64,000 bases of DNA from assembly GCF_002105155.1 (NCBI RefSeq), contig NW_019028984.1, forward strand, positions 496,001 to 560,000, read 5' to 3'. The notes beneath the pieces are model-generated. The model was not told where the DNA came from, did not search any database, and was given only the letters and a program-made list of their open reading frames with translations. Shown in pieces: positions 44,374-54,837 of the stretch; the stretch's first letter is position 1; each line of letters begins with the position of its first letter. The position numbers and the translations under genes were made by a program. The DNA is from Lobosporangium transversale. Taxonomy: Eukaryota; Mortierellomycota; Mortierellomycetes; Mortierellales; Mortierellaceae.

Positions 44374-45084
44374 ATAGCTCATTGTTACTGACATCATTCT
44401 TAGATCACCCCAATTAGCGAAGCTGCGCCAGGGGTGCCTGGACGTAGTGTATAGTGCATGGCGTAGAGGCGTCATGCTGTGTGATCCTGTTTCTTGCCGC
44501 TTGAACCAAAGGCACTTTGGTCAAAGTGAGGCTTCATTGGCTAGCCGTTCAATAGTCTACTGCAATGGGAGCTCAGGTTGGAGAAGCGAGAGCAAGGATC
44601 ATAAGGAGAGGGCTCTAAGTCAAAACATTAGATCGAGGAACACCATGCTTCTAATGCGGCTCGAAGCGCAGAGCCACGCTGCAGCAACCGTTCGCGGCGA
44701 GTCAAAAGCTAAAAGCCATCAGCAAAAAAAAAAAAAAAAAAAAAAACACAAACACAAACACAAACTCGATGCAAAAAAAAAAAAAAAAAAAAAAAAAGCA
44801 AATGTCCAAAGAAAATGACAACAATAACAAATAAGAGCAATAGCCAAAGGAAACAACAGCAACAAAAAAAAGCATATAACCAAAAACAATATCAAACCCA
44901 CTCATACTCAATTCAAGCCCGCATCAACTGAAGCCAATGTCAGTCAAAGCAAACATTGCATCCACAGCCAGGTCAGGCACAGGCAGCCTCGACCAAAGTC
45001 TATAACAGGTTGCCTCGATCGAAGCAAAGCTGTATAATCTTAATCAAGCCAACCAAAGACAGTCCAAAATAATCCAGAAAACCA

Positions 45085-45168
45085 AAGCCTGGTAATCGAA
45101 GCCTGGTAATCGAAGCCTGGTAATCGAAGCCTGGTAATCGAAGCCTGGTAATCGAAGCCCGACAACCG
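45085..45168. repeat. 14-bp tandem repeat
   Basis: Five perfect copies of AAGCCTGGTAATCG and one imperfect copy, embedded in a strand-biased, A-rich field of degenerate AAAGTCAGTCAA-like units (44940-45320). Confidence 0.92.
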
Positions 45169-45835
45169 AAGCCAGCCAAACAAAGGCAGTTAAATAAAGA
45201 CAGTCAAACAAAGGCAGCCAAATAAAGACAGTCATCCATAGACATTCAAACAAAGGAAAGCAACCAAAGTCAGTCAATGAAAGTCAGTCAACGAAAGTCA
45301 GTCAATCAAAGGCTACCAAAGTCAACCATCCAAGGCATCGTCAAAGGATATGCCAAAAGCATCTTCAAAGAGACTCAAATACAATTAAAGGCAACCAACA
45401 AACAGGCAGTAATTCACACAATTCAAGGCTGTCTACTTCTAAAAATCAAAACAAACCTTCCTTCAGCTAAGAACCTGGCCATCCTTGTAATAGACTGCAG
45501 CTTGGAAGCAGTAATTAGCAATAAACGCTGTTTATCTGAAAAGTTGGCAGATGGATATCCTTGATCACTGTACTTGCAGTTATTCTTGGATGCAAATTAA
45601 AATTCCTGTAGAGAAATCAATGGATTAACTGTAGTAGCAAGTCACTGAAGTAGCTCGTAACTAGACCGCACCTAAGTATCAACGCTTGAAGGCACTCAAG
45701 CAATTACACACAACAAAATGAGGTCCAAATAAGGCTCAAAGACTTTTGAATAATTTTCCTGTCCACCATGATCGCCTTGGTCTTTGCACCGCTGACTCAT
45801 TTATCAGCTCCCTTATCTGTTTTATTCTTTATCAG

Positions 45836-45869
<34 letters not shown>

Positions 45870-47154
45870 CCTGATGTATATTCAATAATCCGCAATTTGA
45901 GAGATTGGGCGAAATTCAATTATTTTCTCCTCTATGAATAAAAGTTTCCATGTTGATATATTGATATAACCCCAGAGCCAATTTAAAGGCACCACACGCA
46001 TCATAGCAGAAGAGTTTCGTGGAAAGACGGCGGGTGATAATAGCATCGATTCCATATCTCACGACTTTCGGTCGGTGAGATGATCCAATGAAGCAACTGG
46101 AGAGCACCTTTAATCTTCAACTTGCCTGCTGGAGTTTTCTCTTTATTAGCGACTGTAAATATCTACATAAACTTAACCGAAACGTAGATACGATATGTGT
46201 TTCTTGGCATGAAGCTCGATACAAGCTTTACATTAGTTCACGATGGGGTGCTTAGAGCTCCCAAAACCAAATCCTCAGGCGTAGCAACTCTTTGGAATGT
46301 AATATTCTGCCAGAGAGCATTATTTAACACATTCTTTTATCCTTAAGTCAGTTAGAAAACAGATTTCGTCCGTCTATTGGATAGCGAAGACGACAAAGGA
46401 AGTCTTACGCTCATTATCCGTACCAGCGACCCTTTCCTGTGTGATCTTTCTCTTTAATAAATCTCGAGCTACAGAACTACATATCTATCTGACATGGGCT
46501 CATCCAGAAAATCCTCATGTCAATGATTTATCGCGTCTTTGTGCGACGCGTTATTGCCACTAATTTCTACTGCTAACTTTTTGGCAGGTTGATTTTAGTT
46601 GGAAATTTCTCTTGTGTGTTTTTTAGCATCTTTCAGTTCTTTAACCAGGTCATTATTATATTGCATACTGAAATACACAACAATCTACAACTTGATGACG
46701 AGATCAATTTTAACCAATCAAGATTTTACGCATTTGCACACTCAGATTCTTGACGGTTCTTGGGCCGTGGTTTTTTGTTGAGGGACCTGGATGGGGTGCT
46801 GTCCTCTCCCACCACATACACAAAGAAAAAACTACTCTCGCCTACTCAAACGAAGAAAAGTCTCTCTTGGACGCAGCAATCAATTTGTGCTTCGACTATT
46901 TTGCCGTGTTGTCAACACTCCTCATCTCACCATGTCAGACCTTGGCCAACATAATTGTTGTGTGTGGTGAATATCTCGAATTTGACTTGTAGTTCTTGTG
47001 GAAGAGCTGTTATTCACGTTTAACAAAAACAAAATAAAATAAAAAGACGAGAAAAGAGAAAAGAGAGAAAAAAAAAGAGTTATTCACTCCTTTCACGTCA
47101 TTCAATAAAGCTCTCTTTCTTTTTATGAAACTCCCTTTCGCACCATTTAACGAT

Positions 47155-47384
47155 GAATAAGATGTGGGAACACACATCACATCCATGCGGTATTTATTCA
47201 AAATCGTATCTATGTGTAACTACAAGTTTGTCTACGGGCACCATACGTTAAGTAACCATGGTGCAAGCGTGTATAATTACTACGCCCTCACTACGCTCGC
47301 ACTGCACCCCCATCTGCTTGTTACTATTTACACATGGGGCGTGTTTTTATCACGTTCAACTGTTTGTACATATTATTTTGTGCA
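47155..47384 (+). repeat. Diverged direct repeat, copy 1
   Basis: It begins GAATAAGATGTGGGAACACA and ends TATTATTTTGTGCAC. It matches 47712-47894 in the same order, with a deletion of about 45 bp in the second copy. No coding content. Confidence 0.8.
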
Positions 47385-47449
47385 CAGATATTAATTATTA
47401 TGCAACACGTGTTCTGTAAAAGCAACAAAGCTCCCTTTCACGCCATTTA

Positions 47450-47524
47450 ATGAAACTCCCTCTCACGCCATTTAATGAAACTCCCTCTCACGCCATTTAA
47501 TGAAACCCCCTCTCACGCCATTCA
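47450..47524. repeat. 25-bp tandem repeat
   Basis: Three adjacent units of ATGAAACTCCCTCTCACGCC plus ATTTA, the third with two changes. Isolated relatives lie at about 47126-47151, 47430-47449, 47628-47646 and 48010-48030, so the unit is a dispersed motif of this spacer region. Confidence 0.88.
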
Positions 47525-47711
47525 AGAACTCCTCCCTCCCTTTCACACTTTCTCTTTCTTTTGTGGAACTTGTCAGTAGTTATCAATTAGAGATTCATTC
47601 ATATTGTTCACCACATACTCCTCAGAACTCCCTTTCACGCTATTAAATATGGCAATTGAAAAATTTTAAACAGACAAGTAGTAATCAGGGACAGAAGCAA
47701 GTGAGAATAAG

Positions 47712-47894
47712 AGAATAAGATGTGGGAACACACATCACGTCCTTGTCTACGGGTACCATACATGGAGTAGCCATGGTGCAAACGTGTATAATCACCACGC
47801 CCCTTCAATGCTCGCATCGTGCTCCCTGATCGTTACTATTTACACATGGGGCGAGGTTTTATGATACAAAGTCATTTGTGTATTATTTTGTGCA
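47712..47894 (+). repeat. Diverged direct repeat, copy 2
   Basis: Second copy of the 47155-47384 unit. Conserved islands include GTCTACGGGTACCATAC, CCATGGTGCAA and TTACTATTTACACATGGGGC. Confidence 0.8.
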
Positions 47895-49269
47895 TGAAAC
47901 AGATCTCGTATTCAAAAACTCCATTATCTTTTTTCATGAGCACACATATTAATTTATTAATTTTAATTTTAATGTTTCCCGTGAACTATGAAATATGCAA
48001 CAACGATGAATGAAATTCCTTTCACACCACTGCCCGGTGAAAAACCAAAAAAAAAAAAAAAAAAAAAAAAAAAAAGCGGCATAACGGAAATTGAAAATAG
48101 GTAGTCTGCGCAGCTATGATATCATCCGTCATTTTCCATATGCTTGCAAGGTGGAGAAAGAGAAGATTCTCACGGCTGGAGGTGAGAATAGCATTAATAA
48201 CAACCATCTTCAAGATCTGCAAATTCATACACCATGCAGAGTGCAATGTGGCCCGTGCTCTTGTTTGTGGGTAGGCAAAGTTGTGGTGCAACATTGATCC
48301 ATTTACAGTGATGCAGCTGAAGTAAAAAGGCGAGCTCCAGAACACAAACATATTAGCACTTGCATACTCTCGTTTTGCCAAGATTAAGCTCGAGTGCCTC
48401 TTGATCCTTAGTAATGGGGTTTATCAGGCACTACCAGTCAAGCTTGCTTCTTAGCTCTCTTGTTATATTCTCCCTCTTCACCCTAGAAAGAGGTGGGGAA
48501 GACTATCGTGGAAACTGTACCGTAGCAGGTCGTATCCAGCTCGCCTTTTTTTTTTTTTTTTTTTTTTTTTTTCCCTTTCTTTATTTTTTTCAGAACGCGG
48601 CAAAAGTGAGACATGTAGTTTTCCGGCACGCTGGTGTGCTTTTTATTGGTCCACATACAAGCGTTAATACTTAGTTTCACCTTCAAATAATGAAATCACA
48701 AATGCTTATCCCAATCAACTATAATGTCCTGCATTATATTATTTTACATTGTATTGCATTGCATGAAGAAGAAAAAAAAAAAAGGCGCAGCGGTATTCTG
48801 AGGATTGTCATGTGTTATTTTCTATCACATTCTGGAAAAAAAGGCAGGCTGCTGAAGCACAGTTTCCATGATAGCCCACCCATTTCTTGACAGGAGTGGA
48901 GAGAGGGAATGGACGAAGAGAATAAAGATGATCTGCTTTGTTAACAAGAATAAGTGATTCGAGAGCAGTGGAGCTCGCACTCTAGCTGTTATGGACAGAA
49001 TGCTGCTTGTATGAGCTTACAGGCGTTGAAGATAGAGTTGTATACCCACGTCCAGCCGCAAGGGTTTTCTTATTCTTCATGTGAAATACGATGAATGACG
49101 TAAAAAAGCGCGCAGATAGCCTCATGCCGCTTTTTTCTTTTTCTTTTTTTTTTTTTTGTACATTTTTATTGGTCGCTCTTGAGCGTACAACAAGCAAGCT
49201 ACATGTATATACTTATTATATCCATTACCCAATATTGCGCCTTTAGAAGTCACTCAGCGCATGTCAAGC

Positions 49270-49302
<33 letters not shown>

Positions 49303-49879
49303 AATATAAAAGGACTAATTTTGACTCTCTTCTTTTTTTTTCTTTCCTCTTCTTTTTCTCCTCGGTCTTCTCGACCATAGGCCTCCTCGACCAAGACGAA
49401 AGGTAAGCAACACTCCCAAACATTCACTCCTACTGAAGTTCTCAACACTTGCTCTGTGCTACAATATTCTTGTTCTAATTTTTCTTTTTCTGCCTACCTC
49501 TCCCTTTTCATTCCATGATTAGACTGTAGCGACATGAAGTCGTCTAAACTAACCAGAGCTTCATAGCTCACGGCCGAGCTACTACACCCAAACGCCCACA
49601 CTCGGCTAGCCACACTCAAAGGCCCATATCCAAATAGCCGTGCTCAAACAACCGCGCCCAAACAGTCGCACTCGAACGGCCTCACTCCAATGGCCGGGCC
49701 CTCCCCATGGTCAAATGGCTAGTCCGCCTCCTCCTGAGCATGATGGTCGGGGCTTCTCGAATAACTCCAGATCATAACGACCAGGCTATTCCACGGTGTA
49801 CTTTGGAAGGCGCTGGCACTGAGAGCTCTGCGCTACCAGTTGAAGGCCGAACAAATCATCAAGACAAAACAAATGCCTT

Positions 49880-50255
49880 CAAAAAAAAAAAAAAAAAAAA
49901 TCACAAAGAAACAAAAAAGCCAAAAGAAAAAAAAAAAAAAAAAAAAAAGCCATAAGAAAAAATAAAAAAAGAGAAAGTCAAAAAAAGAAAAAGCCAAAAA
50001 AGAAAAAAAAAAAAAAAAAAAGCCAAGCCTAAAAAAAAAAAAAAAAAAAAAAAAAGCCAAGCCTAAAAAAAAAAAAAAAAAAAAAAAAACAACGATTAAA
50101 AAAGCAGACGATAAAAAAACAAATAGAACAAAACTAAAGATAAAAAACAAAGACAAAGAAAAATAACTCGAAGAAAAAAAAAAAAAGAAAAAAAAAGAAA
50201 AAAAATAAGCCAATGATAAAAAACAAATAATGCAAAAAAAAAAAAAAAAAAAAAA
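49880..50255. repeat. A-rich tract with spaced GCCAAGCC cores, right arm
   Basis: Mirror of the T-rich tract at 40938-41322. It consists of long A runs joined by GCCAAGCCT, AAAGCCATAAG and similar short cores. Run lengths differ slightly between the arms. Confidence 0.85.
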
Positions 50256-51708
50256 GTAAACTCATACTAACACCCTTTAATATAGCAACAATGCATATCC
50301 AAGATAAGTCCGAACGGGCATGAGCCTACGTTGGTTCTTCAATGAGCCATGCGGTGGCGGAGCCCCTTCGATTGGGAATGGGAATGGGAATGGGCATGGG
50401 TAAATAAACGTGTGTGTGTGCGGGCGTTTGCAAGGCCATGGGGCCTGACCAACGGAGCACGATATGCCAGACCACCTCCACGTGGTGTGCTCCGGACAAC
50501 ATCTTGGAGAGTCTTTTCGATGATGATAAAGGAAAGCACTCTCCAAGGTGGCTAAGAGTCTGGCTTCTTGTAGCTTAGAATAGTAACCAGGTAAGCTAGA
50601 TAGCTAGATAGCAAACAATCTCTTAATAAAGTAAAAAAATAAAAAAAAATATTCAATCGGTCATCTAATCAAAGCAACAAAGCATATTGAGGATCTGCAT
50701 ATGCAGTTTTTTATTAAGAAATCGACGTGTCATTCCTGAAGGAATACACAGCTTTGGTCCCAAGCCCTACTTGTTGTGGCAAGGCCCGCTATGGAAAACA
50801 AATATATACTTATATAGAAAACTCCTACACTAATGCTCCAGCCCTTGGTGGGAAAGAAAGGATGAAGAAATAAAGGAACAAAGCGCCGTCTTGGATTCTA
50901 CTTCCAGCTAAACCAACCAAAGCTTGTTGCTTGTGGCCAAAAGTGTATAATATATGGATGTCAATTTACCCGTGCTCTGGGCCTTATTCGCTTTTTTAAA
51001 AAAACCAATCTCTCCACTTTGTTGCACCGCCTCACCATTGGAGAAAAATAACTAAATCGAAAATATTGTGGCTCGTGCTCGCATTGTTTGTGATTGATTA
51101 ACATCCCCTCCGCTCATCGCCCCGGCACTTGGAGATAAGAGCTCTTTATCATTTTTGCCAAGAACATAAGATGGCATCAACTCTTAGGTGTAACCTGCTT
51201 TCGACTCTTGGAAGCAATCCACTATTAACTCCTGGATGATATATTTACTGGCCAAATTGAGGTCCTAGTCGTTCGATAGGCTACTGCAATGGAGGTTCTG
51301 CTTGGAGAAGCGAGGGTAACAATCATAGGAGAGGGTAGAAGCTCCAAGGCACCGCAGACAATGCAACGAAACATCCTGATCTTGAAGCTGAGTTTCCCCC
51401 ACCCATGAGGGCTTTTTCAACACTTTCCCTTCTTCTACTTTGTAGGTGTATGAAGAGTAATGAATAAAGTCAATTTTTACGCTTTGCAAAGCATCGAGAC
51501 ATATTCTGGATTTCTTTTTGCCACTGTTTAGAAACTAGTCTCACTTTAGGCCATAAGAGAACAAGGTACACCCATGCATTGTCTTTTACTACAGCACTCA
51601 GTCAGTGCTTTTGATGTCAAAGTACTGACTTTCACGAGCATCACTCGCTCCTTCCTCAGCAGTGCTTTGAATATCACTTAGCCCTCCTCAGCTTCAACGG
51701 CAGCACAC

Positions 51709-51751
51709 TACGTCACTCATTTGTGGCGCCATTTCGGCTGCCTTTATAAAC
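51709..51751 (+). promoter_or_regulatory. CRE-like element and TATA box of the right-arm 561-aa gene
   Basis: TACGTCA at 51709-51715 and TTTATAAAC at 51743-51751, followed by a CT-rich stretch, as expected for a fungal core promoter. The leader to the ATG (about 340 bases) contains degenerate ATCTAATTCACCT(CA) repeats at 51832-51990. Confidence 0.5.
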
Positions 51752-52096
51752 AACACCAACGGTCTTTTCCCTCTTTCTCTTCTTTTCTTTTTCTGTTCAT
51801 TACCTTGTCTTAATCATTCAGCATAGACCATCTGATTCACCTCAATATAAACATCTAATTCACCTTGACATACTCATCTAATTCACTTCAACATAGACAT
51901 TGAATTCACCTCAGCACAGACATTTAATTAATTCCAATACACATCTAATCTATTCTGACATTCTGATTCACCAGCTCCATAAACAGATGCACATTCTAAT
52001 TCACCAACTTTATTTTCTACGTCGTAAACAGAAAACGAATTTTGATCCACAAACTCTATTTTCTACGCCACAGACACCGAATTATCAATTGCTCCA

Positions 52097-53782
52097 ATGA
52101 CACCCAAGCGTTTGAATCAGCAACAGCAACGGCCTACATATTCTCCTTATTTCCCTCCACGTCTCCCTTCTTCTTCATACCGACCACCACCACCGCCCCC
52201 TTTCCATCATCACACTTCTCTCAAACAGACCATTGCGCCACCAGGCATATCATCTACATCATGGACTGTATCTCATGCTATGGCACCAGTGCTCGCTCCG
52301 CCACCAACACTTGAGCAGCTTCAGAAACTTGAGCGCGCCACCACAGCCCCACAGCTCCCGTCTATAACTGCACGACCTCAAACAAGCACGTCACCATCTA
52401 CTGGATCTACTGATGCAAGGCCTCCAGCGACCAAGGAGACTGTCGAAACCATCTCGGCCATCATGCTCAACACGCCTCAGTTTTATTCTAAAGTACTCGA
52501 TCTCATGAGCAGTATGAATATTCCTATGTCTGGTACTTCAAAGCACACTCAACCAACGGTAATAGCCGCAGAGACTACGGAGACTACGGAGACTACGGAG
52601 ACTACGAAGGTTGCAGAGACTACGAAGGTTACGGAGACTACCGAGACTACAGCAACTACAACGACTACAGGGGCCACAGAGACATCATCTTCCGAACCAG
52701 TGCACAGGCTGAGTAAGAATCAGAAAAAGGCTCAAAAGGCAAAGGCCCGACGCAAGGCCTCGGAAATGGTGAAACTGGCTCGAAGCCACTTCAAGTCTGA
52801 AGTCGGGACAGCTTCATCAAGTGAAAAGCCGGTGGCTAATGAGAAAGATGTACAAAGGCTACTTAAATTCCAATTGCAGCTCAGGGATCAATGGAAGGTT
52901 CGGCGGCACGACCTTTTCCAGCAAGCACAATACAACCCTCGCATCTTGGAGAAAATCTCGAGGACCGTAGCAGAGGAGCAAATGGAGCTGAAAAGAAAGA
53001 TGAAATATACTCCCTCAAAGAAGGTCAACGCCAACACTTATTTGAAGATCTGCATGTTGGAAAGTGTAGCAGACCAGGCAAATGAGGCGATTGCTTCTGT
53101 TGCAAGGGACTTGAAGGTCCCAATTGTGCAGGTGCTTCTAGAAGAATCTAACTATCCAAATGGCAGAGCGTATAGGAGGGCCAAGGCCTTAGCAAAGAAG
53201 CTCCCAGGTGAGAAGTCGGAAGGCCTGCGCACCAATCTTTTGCGCAACGAAGCGCTTAGACATGCAAAAGCAGAGGCATCTGCAGATGCTGCGTACACTA
53301 AAGGCCTTGAGCGAAGCGATGAAGTGAAAGAGAGCTGGGATCCCGCAGAGGCTGTAGAGAATCTCAGAGTCGACAGTAGTTCTTCCACTTTAGAAGAATC
53401 GCACGAGACCACTAAGGGAAAAAGCCTTCGATCCATTCTAAAGCAAGGTGATATAGTGCAGAGGCCTCTCAAGTCTGAGAGCACTGACACTTATCGCTTT
53501 GTGGCCCAAGAGGACATGGAGCTTGAATTCGATTGCTCCTGGATGTTTTCGAACATTCCTAAACTAAGGAGCAAATCGGATGTCCATCAGGCAGGACGTC
53601 TTTCTTGGGGAAAGAGGGCTACAAAGCTTTTCGCAAAGAACGACGTTCCAAATGAAAATCAAGGATGTAAGCGAAAAGCTTCAGCAGACGCAGATGCAGA
53701 TGCAAGGACTAAAAGCCCTAAACGACCCAGAGATGACGAGAGTCCATCTAAATGCATATTAAACCATGTTAGTCACACCTGA
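52097..53782 (+). CDS. Unrecognised 561-aa basic protein, right-arm copy
   Basis: A complete frame coding for the same protein as the left-arm copy, residue for residue as far as I can see. The gene has its own promoter-like elements (TATA at 51743) and an AATAAA at 53794-53799, shortly after the stop, so it looks like a whole transcription unit rather than a fragment. Codon use is like that of the neighbouring genes, without the extreme A/T bias of the surrounding arm. The lack of disabling changes in either copy means selection, very recent duplication or gene conversion. The domain layout is described under the left-arm copy. It reads towards TOM40. Confidence 0.72.
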   Translation: MTPKRLNQQQQRPTYSPYFPPRLPSSSYRPPPPPPFHHHTSLKQTIAPPGISSTSWTVSHAMAPVLAPPPTLEQLQKLERATTAPQLPSITARPQTSTSPSTGSTDARPPATKETVETISAIMLNTPQFYSKVLDLMSSMNIPMSGTSKHTQPTVIAAETTETTETTETTKVAETTKVTETTETTATTTTTGATETSSSEPVHRLSKNQKKAQKAKARRKASEMVKLARSHFKSEVGTASSSEKPVANEKDVQRLLKFQLQLRDQWKVRRHDLFQQAQYNPRILEKISRTVAEEQMELKRKMKYTPSKKVNANTYLKICMLESVADQANEAIASVARDLKVPIVQVLLEESNYPNGRAYRRAKALAKKLPGEKSEGLRTNLLRNEALRHAKAEASADAAYTKGLERSDEVKESWDPAEAVENLRVDSSSSTLEESHETTKGKSLRSILKQGDIVQRPLKSESTDTYRFVAQEDMELEFDCSWMFSNIPKLRSKSDVHQAGRLSWGKRATKLFAKNDVPNENQGCKRKASADADADARTKSPKRPRDDESPSKCILNHVSHT

Positions 53783-54837
53783 TTGTTTTGTAGAAATAAA
53801 AGGTTTGATTTCGTCATAAAAATCATTGGTTGATGAGATTGATCACTTTTTGTGTGCAGCTACCCAGACTCCTCCTTGCCTTTCTGTTTCGATGTATTAG
53901 TCATATGGTTTGTTTGGAACAAGGACTTACCTCGGTGGAGGATATGGAGATGGAACACCATGTCGGAACTGTCTTTCCCTGGTACTGTTGAAACTTGCTC
54001 TATAGTGCTTCTCCTTTGAAACTATGGCTCGAAGGCTAAAGTCACTGCTGATGCTGTGCCACCGATGCTCTTGGTGGTGCTATTGTTGATGCAGATGCTA
54101 AAATCGATGCTGCTGCAGTAGGGGCTTATCTTTGGCCAGACATCCTTCAGCGCCGATGAAGTGTTTCGTGATATTGACTGGCGTGGTGCCATAAGTGATG
54201 GTACTTTGGTAGGAGATGTACTATAGGAGAAGCAATGGTGCTGTTGAAGAATGAGGTGGAAGGGACAGTAACAGGATCAGAGAGGCGTTTTTTACGTCTC
54301 CTTCAACAATGGCGATGTTTCAACAGTGCCGTAGCAAGTGTCATTGTGAGAAGAGCATGCCGATCACGTCCACATGCGCTCCGGGCTACTCGAAAAGGTC
54401 TATAGTGGTACTATCCTTGCTTGGATCCATTCCATTATCATACTAAGGATGATCGGAGCACATAATATAAAATTGAGACGTAGTCAAGTCAAATGGTGGT
54501 GTTGAGCGTATGGGGAAAGGGCATCACTTCACAAGCGCGTTTTATACTACAAAGAGGGTATTGGGGAAGTATCCGATTACCCATGGTTGGCTAATGATGA
54601 TGGTTATCTCCAACTATGACTGGACATGCTCATATGCGCCGTGTTGAGTGAAAAGACATTCCTGACTGGCGTCTCATTTTGGCTCAAAAATGTCTCATAA
54701 AAACGTGATCGAACCTTTGTTTGGTTGATCAGAGCAGTCATGCTTCCTTGCCTTTCTTGATTGACTTCGGGTCTGCATCGTCGGCTGTCATTGCACATTC
54801 TTACGCTCACAAACACTCGCAGATAGATTCATCCGTT

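Larger units (their letters stand above)
43144..48046. repeat. 4.9-kb spacer between the inverted arms
   Basis: Unique relative to the arms at first sight, but 43145-44600 is a diverged direct copy of parts of the right arm. Clear anchors are 43145 with 48591, 43199 with 48690, 43280-43322 with 49400-49443, and 44553-44588 with 51278-51313, in the same order and orientation, with about 1.3 kb lost. The rest holds A runs (44724-44745, 44774-44797), a degenerate A-rich repeat field (44810-45330), a T run (45838-45866), and direct and tandem repeats at 47090-48030. I found no recognisable gene. Confidence 0.75.
48047..54525 (-). repeat. Right arm of the 6.45-kb inverted duplication
   Basis: Reverse complement of 36665-43143. 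The inner edge is a 29-A run (48047-48075) before GCGGCAT; the outer edge is GGGCATC ending at 54525, about 310 bp upstream of TOM40. No target-site duplication is visible: the left arm is preceded by TTTCTAGC and the right arm followed by ACTTCACA. AGCGCGTTTT reappears at 54534-54543 on the right and, inverted, at 36612-36621 on the left, so the homology may once have extended further. Confidence 0.95.

Noticed and set aside
44447-44818. 123-aa frame ending in lysine/histidine runs in the spacer
   Set aside because: Its first half aligns at DNA level with non-coding right-arm sequence around 51250-51360, and its tail is two A runs.
46750-46992. 80-aa frame in the spacer
   Set aside because: No motif and no start context, in a repeat-rich region; could be chance.
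49300-49560. Possible LTR ending near TGTAGCGACATG in the right arm
   Set aside because: The start-like TGTAG and CT-rich text are suggestive, but no second copy in direct orientation with pol genes between is present.
36665-54525. Calling the inverted duplication a classical cut-and-paste transposon with giant terminal inverted repeats
   Set aside because: No target-site duplication, no transposase in the spacer, and a complete gene within each arm; left open as an unclassified structure.
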